Source: Flavobacteriaceae bacterium | GTDB taxonomy: Bacteria; Bacteroidota; Bacteroidia; Flavobacteriales; Flavobacteriaceae | NCBI GenBank assembly: GCA_029252265.1 | Contig: JAQXBT010000081.1 | Span: 1-52,130, forward strand | Direction: 5' to 3' | Length of the DNA: 52,130 nt | Part shown: positions 33,603-41,750 of the stretch, piece after piece | Layout of the letters: every line of letters begins with the position of its first letter | Position numbering within the stretch: position 1 is the stretch's first letter | Position numbers and translations under genes: made by a program | Notes under the pieces: model-generated | Told to the model about the DNA's origin: nothing | Seen by the model: the letters and a program-made list of their open reading frames with translations, nothing else | Database searches by the model: none

Positions 33603-36455
33603 ATGAAAACAGATGTATTTGCCCTAAGACATATCGGACCAAGAGACGAGCATATCAAAGAAATGCTAGAGGTGGTTGGTACTCCATCTCTAGAGGAATT
33701 GATTACACAAACCGTTCCTGATAACATTCGAATCCAGTCGCCCTTAAATCTGGACGCTCCAATGAGTGAGCAAGAATATATTGAACACATTCATCGTCTA
33801 GCTTCCAAAAATAAGGTTTATAAATCCTATATTGGATTAGGCTACCATCCTTCGAATCTTCCCGCAGTAATTCAGCGAAATATTTTAGAAAACCCAGGTT
33901 GGTATACGGCCTATACGCCCTACCAAGCTGAAATTGCTCAAGGTCGCTTAGAAGCATTGCTAAATTACCAAACCATGATCACCGATTTGACTGGTATGGA
34001 GCTTGCTAATGCCTCATTATTAGATGAAAGCACATCGGCAGCGGAAGCCATGGCCCTGTTGTTTTCAGTACGCGCTAAAACTCAAGTAAAGGCAGGCACT
34101 GTCAAATTTTTTGTATCCGACGAGGTGTTACCACAAACAATATCCGTCCTGAAAACACGCGCAATTCCAATTGGGATAGAATTGGTTTTTGGATGTGCTG
34201 ACGGTTTTAATTTTTCAGATGATTTTTTTGGTGCGCTCGTTCAATATCCAGGAAAATCGGGATTGATTATGGACTTAGAAGCTTTTATTTTTGAGGCCAA
34301 TCAAAATAATATAAAAGTAGCCGTTGCGGCAGATATTTTGAGCTTAGTGGCTTTAGAGGCCCCCGGAAAATTTGGAGCCGATGTTGTGGTTGGCACCACT
34401 CAACGCTTTGGAATTCCAATGGGATATGGTGGGCCACACGCCGCCTATTTTGCAACAAAAGAAACGTATAAACGATTTATTCCAGGACGAATCATTGGGG
34501 TCACCAAAGATATGGACGGCAATCGCGCCCTGCGAATGGCACTACAAACTCGTGAACAACACATCAAAAGAGATCGTGCGACTTCCAATATTTGTACCGC
34601 ACAAGTTTTGCTTGCAGTGATGGCCGGAATGTATGCCGTGTACCATGGTCCAAACGGCCTTAAATACATTGCCAATAAAGTACATTCTGCAACCGCAGCG
34701 CTGGCTGGGGCCGTGGAAGAACTAGGATTTGATCTGGTTCATCAATCGTTCTTTGACACAATTCAAGTTAAGGTTGCTGAAACTACAACGCTCAAAAAAA
34801 GGGCAGAACTACAAGAAGTTAACTTTCATTATCCAGATGCATCAACCGTTTCTATTTCTTTAAATGAAACCACAACAGTCTCAGATCTAAATCTTATTCT
34901 TTCCATTTTTTCGGAGGTATCTTATAAAAAATCGACCCCAATTCGAGTACTAAGTCATCCCACTAGAATTCCAAAAAGTACAGAACGAAATTCTGAGTTT
35001 TTAACTCATAAAATTTTTAATAGCCATCATTCAGAAACTGAATTAATGCGCTATATAAAACGATTAGAACGCAAAGATCTTGCGCTAAATTTTTCTATGA
35101 TTTCATTGGGATCTTGTACCATGAAACTAAATGCTGCCGTAGAAATGCTACCCTTAAGCTGGCCAAATTGGGGAAATATTCACCCATTTGCGCCTTTGAA
35201 TCAAGTCGAAGGATATCGTACCGTACTGACAGAACTCGAAGCTCAATTAGCAGAAATTACTGGGTTTTCGGGGACGTCTCTACAACCAAATTCGGGGGCA
35301 CAAGGAGAATTTGCAGGTCTCATGGTTATTAGAGCTTATCATGAATCTAGAGGCGATCGTCATCGGAAAATTTGTATCATCCCCTCATCGGCGCATGGTA
35401 CCAATCCGGCAAGTGCAGTAATGGCCGGCATGAAAGTAATCGTCACAAAATCGTCTGAAAACGGAAATATTGATGTGGAGGATTTAAGAGAAAAAGCGAG
35501 CTTACATAAAGACAATCTAGCCGCTTTAATGGTGACCTACCCCTCTACTCACGGGGTCTATGAATCTGCTATCAAAGAAATTACACAAATTATTCATGAC
35601 CATGGCGGTCAGGTTTATATGGATGGCGCGAATATGAACGCTCAGGTAGGATTAACAAATCCTGGGAATATTGGTGCTGACGTGTGTCACTTAAATCTTC
35701 ATAAAACATTTGCTATCCCACATGGCGGAGGAGGTCCCGGAGTTGGACCCATTTGTGTAGCGAAACAACTCACCCCCTTTCTACCTGGAAACCCCCTAAT
35801 TCAAACAGGAGGGTCCAAAGCCATCAGTTCAATTTCCGGAGCGCCATTTGGATCTGCCTTAGCATGTTTAATTTCCTATGGGTATATTAAAATGTTAGGT
35901 GCTAAAGGATTGACCGATTCTACAAAAATCGCTATTCTAAATGCGAATTACATTAAAGAACGTCTTGAAGGTTATTATGACACATTATACTCTGGTGAAC
36001 GAGGAAGAGCAGCCCATGAAATGATCATCGACTGTCGGGGTTTTAAAGCCAATGGTATTGAAGTTGTCGACATTGCAAAGCGACTTATGGATTTTGGGTT
36101 TCATGCACCAACGGTTTCCTTTCCAGTTGCAGGCACCATGATGATCGAACCCACCGAAAGTGAGGATAAGGCCGAAATGGATCGTTTTTGTGAGGCTATG
36201 ATTGCCATCCGAAAGGAAATTGAAACCGCCAAGAAAGACACTCTTAACAATCCTTTAAAAAACGCACCACATACACAAGAAATGCTCACGAACGATGAAT
36301 GGAATTTTCCATACAGCAGAGCCGTTGCAGCCTTTCCATTAGACTATATAAAAGATGATAAATTTTGGCCATCGGTTCGTCGCGTAGATGATGCCTATGG
36401 CGATCGAAATTTAATATGTACATGTACACCAATTGAGGCCTATGCCGAAGCTTAA
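33603..36455 (+). CDS. gcvP: Glycine dehydrogenase (decarboxylating), P-protein
   Basis: 950 residues from the ATG at 33603 (MKTDVFALRHIGPRDEH); 27 further in-frame codons upstream overlap the promoter and were rejected. It is the fused, homodimeric P-protein: an N-terminal half (about 1-450, with YKSYIGLGYHPSN and YTPYQAEIAQGRLEALLN cut as YTPYQAEIAQ) and a C-terminal half with the pyridoxal-phosphate lysine in L-H-K-T-F (Lys701), followed by IPHGGGGPGVGP. It decarboxylates glycine and loads the aminomethyl group on lipoyl-GcvH. gcvT and gcvH are not in the window. Followed 12 bp later by the KASIII-like gene. Confidence 0.97.
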   Translation: MKTDVFALRHIGPRDEHIKEMLEVVGTPSLEELITQTVPDNIRIQSPLNLDAPMSEQEYIEHIHRLASKNKVYKSYIGLGYHPSNLPAVIQRNILENPGWYTAYTPYQAEIAQGRLEALLNYQTMITDLTGMELANASLLDESTSAAEAMALLFSVRAKTQVKAGTVKFFVSDEVLPQTISVLKTRAIPIGIELVFGCADGFNFSDDFFGALVQYPGKSGLIMDLEAFIFEANQNNIKVAVAADILSLVALEAPGKFGADVVVGTTQRFGIPMGYGGPHAAYFATKETYKRFIPGRIIGVTKDMDGNRALRMALQTREQHIKRDRATSNICTAQVLLAVMAGMYAVYHGPNGLKYIANKVHSATAALAGAVEELGFDLVHQSFFDTIQVKVAETTTLKKRAELQEVNFHYPDASTVSISLNETTTVSDLNLILSIFSEVSYKKSTPIRVLSHPTRIPKSTERNSEFLTHKIFNSHHSETELMRYIKRLERKDLALNFSMISLGSCTMKLNAAVEMLPLSWPNWGNIHPFAPLNQVEGYRTVLTELEAQLAEITGFSGTSLQPNSGAQGEFAGLMVIRAYHESRGDRHRKICIIPSSAHGTNPASAVMAGMKVIVTKSSENGNIDVEDLREKASLHKDNLAALMVTYPSTHGVYESAIKEITQIIHDHGGQVYMDGANMNAQVGLTNPGNIGADVCHLNLHKTFAIPHGGGGPGVGPICVAKQLTPFLPGNPLIQTGGSKAISSISGAPFGSALACLISYGYIKMLGAKGLTDSTKIAILNANYIKERLEGYYDTLYSGERGRAAHEMIIDCRGFKANGIEVVDIAKRLMDFGFHAPTVSFPVAGTMMIEPTESEDKAEMDRFCEAMIAIRKEIETAKKDTLNNPLKNAPHTQEMLTNDEWNFPYSRAVAAFPLDYIKDDKFWPSVRRVDDAYGDRNLICTCTPIEAYAEA

Positions 36456-36467
36456 AATAACCAAACT

Positions 36468-37526
36468 ATGAATATCAAAATTACAGGAACTGGGAGTTAT
36501 ATTCCAAAAATCATACAGAAAAATGAGGCTTTTCAAGACCATTCATTTTTAAATATTGATGGCTCTGAGATCCCATCTTCAAATGAGGTAATCGTAGAGA
36601 AATTTGAAGCAATTACTGGAATTTCAGAACGCCGTTATGCCGAAGATCATCTTACCGCTTCTGACCTTGGTGCATTAGCCGCTGAAAAAGCCATTAAAGA
36701 CGCTGGTATTGACCCTGAAACATTGGACTATATTATTCTTGCTCATAATTTTGGAGATGTAAAATCTGGATCGATTCAAAGTGATATTTTACCCTGTTTA
36801 GCGGCGCGTGTAAAAAATAGTTTGAAAATTAAAAATCCAAAATGTGTGGCCTATGATATTCTTTTTGGATGTCCGGGTTGGGTTGAAGGCGTGATTCAAG
36901 CGCAAGCCTATATCAAAGCAGGGATGGCCAAAAAATGCTTGGTGATTGGCGCAGAAACTCTCTCACGAGTGGTCGATCCGCACGATAGAGATTCCATGAT
37001 TTATTCAGATGGCGCTGGCGCCACAATCATTGAAGCTACCGAAGAGGAAGGCGGCATCCTATCGCATGAGTCTGCATCTTATACGCATGATGAAGTATAT
37101 CATTTGTTTTTTGGATGTTCTAACAATAAATCGCTTGAAGAAGATACCCGTTTCATAAAAATGTATGGTCGTAAAATTTATGAATTCGCGCTGTCAAATG
37201 TGCCGAGTGCGATGCAAACTTGCTTGAACAACAGTGGAATTGATATTAAAGACGTAAAAAAAATATTGATTCATCAAGCGAATGAAAAAATGGATGAAGC
37301 CATTGTTAACCGTTTTTACAGGCTTTACAAAACTCCTGTTCCACAAGGCATCATGCCAATGAGTATTCATAAATTAGGAAACAGTTCCGTTGCTACAGTC
37401 CCTACCCTATTAGACCTCATCAAAAACAACCATATGGAAGGACATCAACTCAATAAAGGAGATATTGTTATCTTTGCGAGTGTTGGTGCTGGAATGCACA
37501 TCAATGCAATCGTTTACAAATACTAA
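36468..37526 (+). CDS. 3-oxoacyl-ACP synthase III family protein (FabH-like)
   Basis: 352 residues with thiolase fold. The catalytic triad is intact: Cys135 in L-F-G-C-P-G-W, His269 in I-H-Q-A-N, Asn305 in L-G-N-S-S-V-A. The C-P-G-W context differs from the A-C-S/A-G of the housekeeping FabH, and the protein is longer than FabH (about 320), with an insert (EDTRFIKMYGRKIYEFA, residues about 225-240). It probably condenses a specialised acyl starter rather than priming general fatty acid synthesis. The next two genes, a methyltransferase (one-base gap) and a glycosyltransferase (four-base overlap), form a tight unit, so the product may be a modified glycolipid or similar; this is inference. Confidence 0.85.
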   Translation: MNIKITGTGSYIPKIIQKNEAFQDHSFLNIDGSEIPSSNEVIVEKFEAITGISERRYAEDHLTASDLGALAAEKAIKDAGIDPETLDYIILAHNFGDVKSGSIQSDILPCLAARVKNSLKIKNPKCVAYDILFGCPGWVEGVIQAQAYIKAGMAKKCLVIGAETLSRVVDPHDRDSMIYSDGAGATIIEATEEEGGILSHESASYTHDEVYHLFFGCSNNKSLEEDTRFIKMYGRKIYEFALSNVPSAMQTCLNNSGIDIKDVKKILIHQANEKMDEAIVNRFYRLYKTPVPQGIMPMSIHKLGNSSVATVPTLLDLIKNNHMEGHQLNKGDIVIFASVGAGMHINAIVYKY

Positions 37527-37527
37527 T

Positions 37528-38049
37528 ATGTACGCCACAAATTTTCCTAAAAAGCGCTATAAGCACACGCTAGAGTTTCTTAAAAACCATATCGCTCCTT
37601 CGGAATCAATCCTAGATTTAGGGGTTGAAAATCCCTTATCAGAAATTCTTAAAGCCGAGGGGTATCAAGTCAATAATACATCTGGAGAAGATTTAGACAC
37701 CAATACAACTGCTTTGGATACTGACCAGTTTGAGGTGGTCACTGCTTTTGAAATATTTGAACATTTACTGTCGCCTTTTACCGTCTTAAAAAGTATCAAA
37801 TCAAAAAAATTAGTGGCAAGTATTCCACTAAGGTTGTGGTTTTCTACGGCCTATCGAAGTAAAACCGACCCGCGAGATCGTCATTTTCATGAATTTGAAT
37901 CTTGGCAATTTGATTGGTTATTGGAAAAAGCAGGCTGGAAAATTATCGCAACTAAAAAGTGGACCAATCCTACTAAAAAAATCGGAATTAGACCACTACT
38001 TCGTTGGTTTACACCAAGATACTATATTGTTTACGCTGAAAGAATTTGA
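37528..38049 (+). CDS. SAM-dependent methyltransferase (class I)
   Basis: 173 residues from the ATG at 37528 (MYATNFPKKRYKHTL), one base after the KASIII stop; a longer frame from 37465 would overlap that gene and is rejected. Rossmann-type methyltransferase motif I S-I-L-D-L-G-V-E-N-P, then a post-motif region and FEIFEHLLSPFTVLKSI, the F-E-V-x-E-H-L-type motif of Methyltransf_11/23 enzymes. HFHEFESWQFDWLLEKAGW is the C-terminal motif seen in those families. The first glycine loop is short (D-L-G-V-E rather than D-x-G-x-G-x-G). The substrate is unknown, possibly the product of the neighbouring KASIII/GT2 pathway. Confidence 0.78.
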   Translation: MYATNFPKKRYKHTLEFLKNHIAPSESILDLGVENPLSEILKAEGYQVNNTSGEDLDTNTTALDTDQFEVVTAFEIFEHLLSPFTVLKSIKSKKLVASIPLRLWFSTAYRSKTDPRDRHFHEFESWQFDWLLEKAGWKIIATKKWTNPTKKIGIRPLLRWFTPRYYIVYAERI

Positions 38050-38903
38050 AGTTTTATATTGTCATACCGGCCCATAACGAAGCTGATTTTATCGGTCAAA
38101 CGCTGCAATCGCTCGTCGGTCAAACCCTCCGCCCAACAAAAGTGGTAGTAGTCGATGACCATTCTTCAGATTCAACCGCTACTATCGTTAAAAACATAGC
38201 AACAGAACATCCTTGGATCTCGTTAGTCGCAAACACTTCATCCGAAGCGCACTTACCAGGCGCTAAAATCATCAACGCCTTTTATAAAGGATTTGAAACC
38301 CTAGATTCAGAATATGATGTGATTTGTAAATACGATGCTGATGTAATTTTTCCAGTAAATTATCTAGAAACACTTGCAGGCCATTTCCAAAAAAATCCAA
38401 AACTTGGGATGGTCGCGGGGCACTGTTATATTGAACAAAAAGGAACTTGGGTTTTAGAAAATCTAACATCAAAAGACCACATTCGTGGGGGCTTGAAAGC
38501 CTATCGAAATGTTTGTTTTTTGGAAATAGGAGGCCTCAAAAAATCGATGGGATGGGATACAATTGATGAATTACTGGCACGATACTACCATTGGCACTTT
38601 GAAACAGATGCATCGCTTCACGTCAAACATCTAAAACCAACGGGCGCACATTACAGCAGTAAAGCAAAACATTTACAGGGCACTGCATTGTACAAAATGC
38701 GGTATGGTTTTGTTTTAGCCTTTTTATCGGCCTTAAAATTAGCTTATAAAAAACGCCGTATAGACCTTTTATGGGATTACATCTCAGGCTATATAAATGC
38801 ATTTTTACAGGAAGAACCGTATCTTATTGACGCCGATCAAGGGGCGTTTGTGAGAGCGTACCGCTGGAAAAACATCAAACGTAAATTTAGGCTTCTACCT
38901 TAA
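38046..38903 (+). CDS. Glycosyltransferase family 2
   Basis: 285 residues. It begins with an apparent TTG start at 38046 that overlaps the methyltransferase stop (TTGA); no ATG or GTG is available upstream of the conserved N-terminus F-Y-I-V-I-P-A-H-N-E-A, so TTG is the likely start. GT-A fold: nucleotide-binding V-V-V-D-D-H-S-S-D, metal-binding D-A-D in K-Y-D-A-D-V, acceptor region GGLKAYR and IDELLARYYHW (E-D-like I-D-E). No transmembrane segments. Strong translational coupling to the methyltransferase. Its end overlaps the convergent ilvE by 17 bp. Donor and acceptor are unknown. Confidence 0.85.
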   Translation: MKFYIVIPAHNEADFIGQTLQSLVGQTLRPTKVVVVDDHSSDSTATIVKNIATEHPWISLVANTSSEAHLPGAKIINAFYKGFETLDSEYDVICKYDADVIFPVNYLETLAGHFQKNPKLGMVAGHCYIEQKGTWVLENLTSKDHIRGGLKAYRNVCFLEIGGLKKSMGWDTIDELLARYYHWHFETDASLHVKHLKPTGAHYSSKAKHLQGTALYKMRYGFVLAFLSALKLAYKKRRIDLLWDYISGYINAFLQEEPYLIDADQGAFVRAYRWKNIKRKFRLLP

Positions 38904-39945
38904 CCATCCAATTTAATTCATCGGGAAGTGTTCCGATTCTGACACCATTAATGGTATCTAAAACCAATTGACCCACCGGACTCGTATCCGACACATGAAT
39001 GACAGCGGATTTATAACCGATTTCTTGAATCATCGCAATACCCACAGCCGTGCCTGTTCCAAATGCTTCTTCTAGTTGACCGTTATTTGAGGCCTCAATG
39101 ATCTCATCAATCGTAATTGGACGCTCGACCACTTCGTACCCTTTGTGACGTAAAAAATCAATCACACTCATTCGAGTAATACCCGCTAAAATCGATCCAT
39201 CTAACGAAGGGGTGACAAAAGCCCCATTAATCTTGAAAAAGATGTTCATGGTTCCAACTTCCTGAATGTATTTAAACTCATTGGCATCTAACCACAACAC
39301 TTGATCAAACCCTTTCGATTTGGCGATTTCTGTTGGAAGGACTGCCGCTGCATAGTTACCGGCTGCTTTGGCTTCGCCAGTCCCCCCGTGAGCCGCCCGA
39401 ATATAGGTGGTTTCAGCATACAAACGAACACGGTTTGTATAAATTGGTTTTGAAGGGGATGCCATGATGATAAATTTGTAAGAATCGGCAGCACGCATTC
39501 CAATAAAAGCCTCGTCCGCAAACATAAAAGGGCGTAAATACAAGGCGCTTCCTTCTTGCGGAGGAATCCATTGCTGATCCATACTGACGAGTTGTTTTAA
39601 TGCCTCTACAAAAAGTGTTTCGGAAAATTCTGGCATTCCCAATCGACGTGCACTAAAATTGAGACGTTGGGCATTTTTTTCGGGACGAAACAAAAAAGGA
39701 GTCCCATTAGAATCAACAGTTGCTTTCATTCCTTCAAACAATGCTTGGCCATAATGCAACGCCATACATGCAGGATGCATTGGTATGAATTCCATAGGCG
39801 TGATTCGAGGGTTTTTCCATTGACCATCTTCGTAATCACATACAAACATATGATCTGTAAACGTACGACCGAGAGCAATTGAATCAAAATCGAGCGTATC
39901 GACTTTTGAATCCTTAACTTTTGTAATTGAAATTAAATTCGACAT
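38887..39945 (-). CDS. ilvE: Branched-chain amino acid aminotransferase
   Basis: 352 residues, type IV fold PLP aminotransferase of the longer (BCAT-2, eukaryote-like) class. Motifs: YGQALFEGMKA, R-P-x-x-N-A-Q-R, LYLRPFMF, the PLP lysine in G-E-A-K-A-A-G-N-Y, EVGTMNIFF and G-S-I-L-A-G-I-T-R, EAFGTGTAVGI. It catalyses the final step of Val, Leu and Ile synthesis and the first step of their breakdown. The gene 36 bp upstream encodes a crotonase of the kind used in leucine breakdown, so the pair may favour catabolism. Confidence 0.95.
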   Translation of the reverse strand: MSNLISITKVKDSKVDTLDFDSIALGRTFTDHMFVCDYEDGQWKNPRITPMEFIPMHPACMALHYGQALFEGMKATVDSNGTPFLFRPEKNAQRLNFSARRLGMPEFSETLFVEALKQLVSMDQQWIPPQEGSALYLRPFMFADEAFIGMRAADSYKFIIMASPSKPIYTNRVRLYAETTYIRAAHGGTGEAKAAGNYAAAVLPTEIAKSKGFDQVLWLDANEFKYIQEVGTMNIFFKINGAFVTPSLDGSILAGITRMSVIDFLRHKGYEVVERPITIDEIIEASNNGQLEEAFGTGTAVGIAMIQEIGYKSAVIHVSDTSPVGQLVLDTINGVRIGTLPDELNWMVKVEA

Positions 39946-39981
39946 GGATATAGAGCGTTTAAAAATTAGGTTTCGGAGAAA

Positions 39982-40734
39982 CTATTTATATTTTTTTAAT
40001 TGCGATTTCGTGAATTCACTTAATACCAACTGACCACTAATGGCGGCACGTTCATTTAATAATTCACCCCAATGCTGAGCCCCTTCCCAAAAGGTGCTTT
40101 TTAGTTTTTGAAGGGCTTCTGGATTATACGTACTCAGTTGTTGTGCAAACGCCTTTACCTCTGTATCTAAAACATCTGTAGACGGAAAAACCTTGGTATA
40201 TAATCCGTTATCTTGAGCCCATTGTGCCGAGAAAAACGTAGTAGCTTCCAAACTTAATTGTGAGAATGCACTGATGCCTATTTTTCGAGTTACTGCGGGT
40301 TCAATCACAAAAGGACCAATCCCAATAGAGAGTTCACTTAATTTTATATCTGAATGAGACGTTGCCATACAATAATCGGTTGCAGCAGCCAATCCTACCC
40401 CGCCTCCAACGGCTTTGCCTTGCACACGACCAATAGTGATTTTAGGACAATTTCGAAGGGCGTTGATTACATTTGCAAACCCCATAAAGAAATCGGTTCC
40501 TTCTTGTGGATTTGAAATAGCTCTTAATTCCTCAAAACTTGCACCGGCACAAAAGGTGCGATCGCCCCCACTTTGTAGTACAATCACTGCAATCGTTGGG
40601 TCTGAGCCAGCTTGCGCAATTAAATCCGTCAGATTTGACAACATTGCAGCTGGTAACCCATTATGAGGGGGATTATAAAATTCAATATAACCGACTTTAT
40701 TTTGGACGTTTAAATGGACGTAAGAGGTTGACAT
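39982..40734 (-). CDS. Enoyl-CoA hydratase/isomerase (crotonase) family protein
   Basis: 250 residues, single crotonase domain. Oxyanion-hole segments are F-C-A-G-A-S-F-E-E-L and G-K-A-V-G-G-G-V-G-L-A, and a catalytic-site glutamate lies in K-L-S-E-L-S-I-G-I-G-P. The family hydrates or isomerises acyl-CoAs. Given ilvE 36 bp downstream, methylglutaconyl-CoA hydratase or another branched-chain catabolic hydratase is a reasonable specific guess, but the sequence alone does not settle it. The 57-bp gap to the GSCFA gene has no clear promoter. Confidence 0.82.
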   Translation of the reverse strand: MSTSYVHLNVQNKVGYIEFYNPPHNGLPAAMLSNLTDLIAQAGSDPTIAVIVLQSGGDRTFCAGASFEELRAISNPQEGTDFFMGFANVINALRNCPKITIGRVQGKAVGGGVGLAAATDYCMATSHSDIKLSELSIGIGPFVIEPAVTRKIGISAFSQLSLEATTFFSAQWAQDNGLYTKVFPSTDVLDTEVKAFAQQLSTYNPEALQKLKSTFWEGAQHWGELLNERAAISGQLVLSEFTKSQLKKYK

Positions 40735-40791
40735 ATTGTATTGATTTAATGATGCTAATATAGGAGAATTTTAGCGGATTTGATTAACCTC

Positions 40792-41739
40792 CTAAAACTT
40801 CATAAATGGAAATCGAGTTTCTAAAACTTGAATCGCTCCCGCTAATTTTGATAAAAACGCTGCATGTTCGGAAGTGGAAGGATTAAAGGGTGCATGAGAC
40901 AAGCCTTTCTGAATTCGATTCACCTCTTTCATCGTCAAATTTACATGAGGGTCTATCCAGATCGATTGAAACTTTTTCCAAATATAATCGATCGCTAGTT
41001 GGTTGGGATGCACCATATCTTCTTTGTAAAACCGATAGTCTCTCAGTTCGTCCATTACAATCTCGTAGGATGGGAAGTAATATGCATTTTTGGAAGGCTT
41101 CAAAACCGAGTGAAGTGCGGCGATCAGATGGGCTTTACTTTGATTATTTTCTACAAAGCCATCTTTAAGGTGGCGCACTGGAGAGATTGAAAAAATAATC
41201 GTCACTTCAGGATTAAACGCTTTAAGGATGGAAAGAATCGCCTCAAAGGTTTCTGCTAGTTGATCGCTCCTTAAAATTGATTTTTCAAATTCTTGCGCCG
41301 GCTGTTTATGACAGTTGGCTACAACACTATTGGTCTGTATATGGGTATAAACCCAAGCGGTTCCAAATGTAAGTACCACATGAGAAGCTGATTTCAGTTG
41401 GTTTTGAATGGAGGTCTGAGCGGTATTTAGAGTGTCTAATAGTTCGATTTTTGAAATGCGATTCAATTTTGAATGCGCTCGATAACTTTGCCAATACCCA
41501 TGACTAAAAAAAACATCCTTTTCAGTGTAAGGATTGTCTTGATGTGCTCTTGTTAGAAACTCTAAAATCGCCACCGGATGGAACAACACTCCAAAAGGAT
41601 TCACCTGGGATTGAAACTTATAATGTAAAAACTTCTCCGCCATATTTTCAGCGAAACAGGAGCCCAATAAAACCACTTTAGAGTTATAATCGATCACTGG
41701 CGATTGTTTAACTAGGGGTATTTGGGTTTGAAGTTTCAC
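40792..41739 (-). CDS. GSCFA domain protein (GTG start)
   Basis: 315 residues if translation starts at the GTG at 41739, giving MKLQTQIPLVK, the usual N-terminus of this Bacteroidota family. The open frame continues 64 codons upstream but only inside alaS in another frame, with no family resemblance. The name-giving motif L-L-G-S-C-F-A-E-N (about residues 23-31) is a GDS-like block I with its serine, followed by VLTFGTAW (block III-like) and, near the C-terminus, D-M-V-H-P-N-Q-L-A (block V, D-x-x-H). So an SGNH-hydrolase-like esterase fold is likely; the substrate is unknown. It starts 11 bp after the alaS stop, on the same transcript. Confidence 0.85.
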   Translation of the reverse strand: MKLQTQIPLVKQSPVIDYNSKVVLLGSCFAENMAEKFLHYKFQSQVNPFGVLFHPVAILEFLTRAHQDNPYTEKDVFFSHGYWQSYRAHSKLNRISKIELLDTLNTAQTSIQNQLKSASHVVLTFGTAWVYTHIQTNSVVANCHKQPAQEFEKSILRSDQLAETFEAILSILKAFNPEVTIIFSISPVRHLKDGFVENNQSKAHLIAALHSVLKPSKNAYYFPSYEIVMDELRDYRFYKEDMVHPNQLAIDYIWKKFQSIWIDPHVNLTMKEVNRIQKGLSHAPFNPSTSEHAAFLSKLAGAIQVLETRFPFMKF

Positions 41740-41750
41740 AAGAGGCGTAT

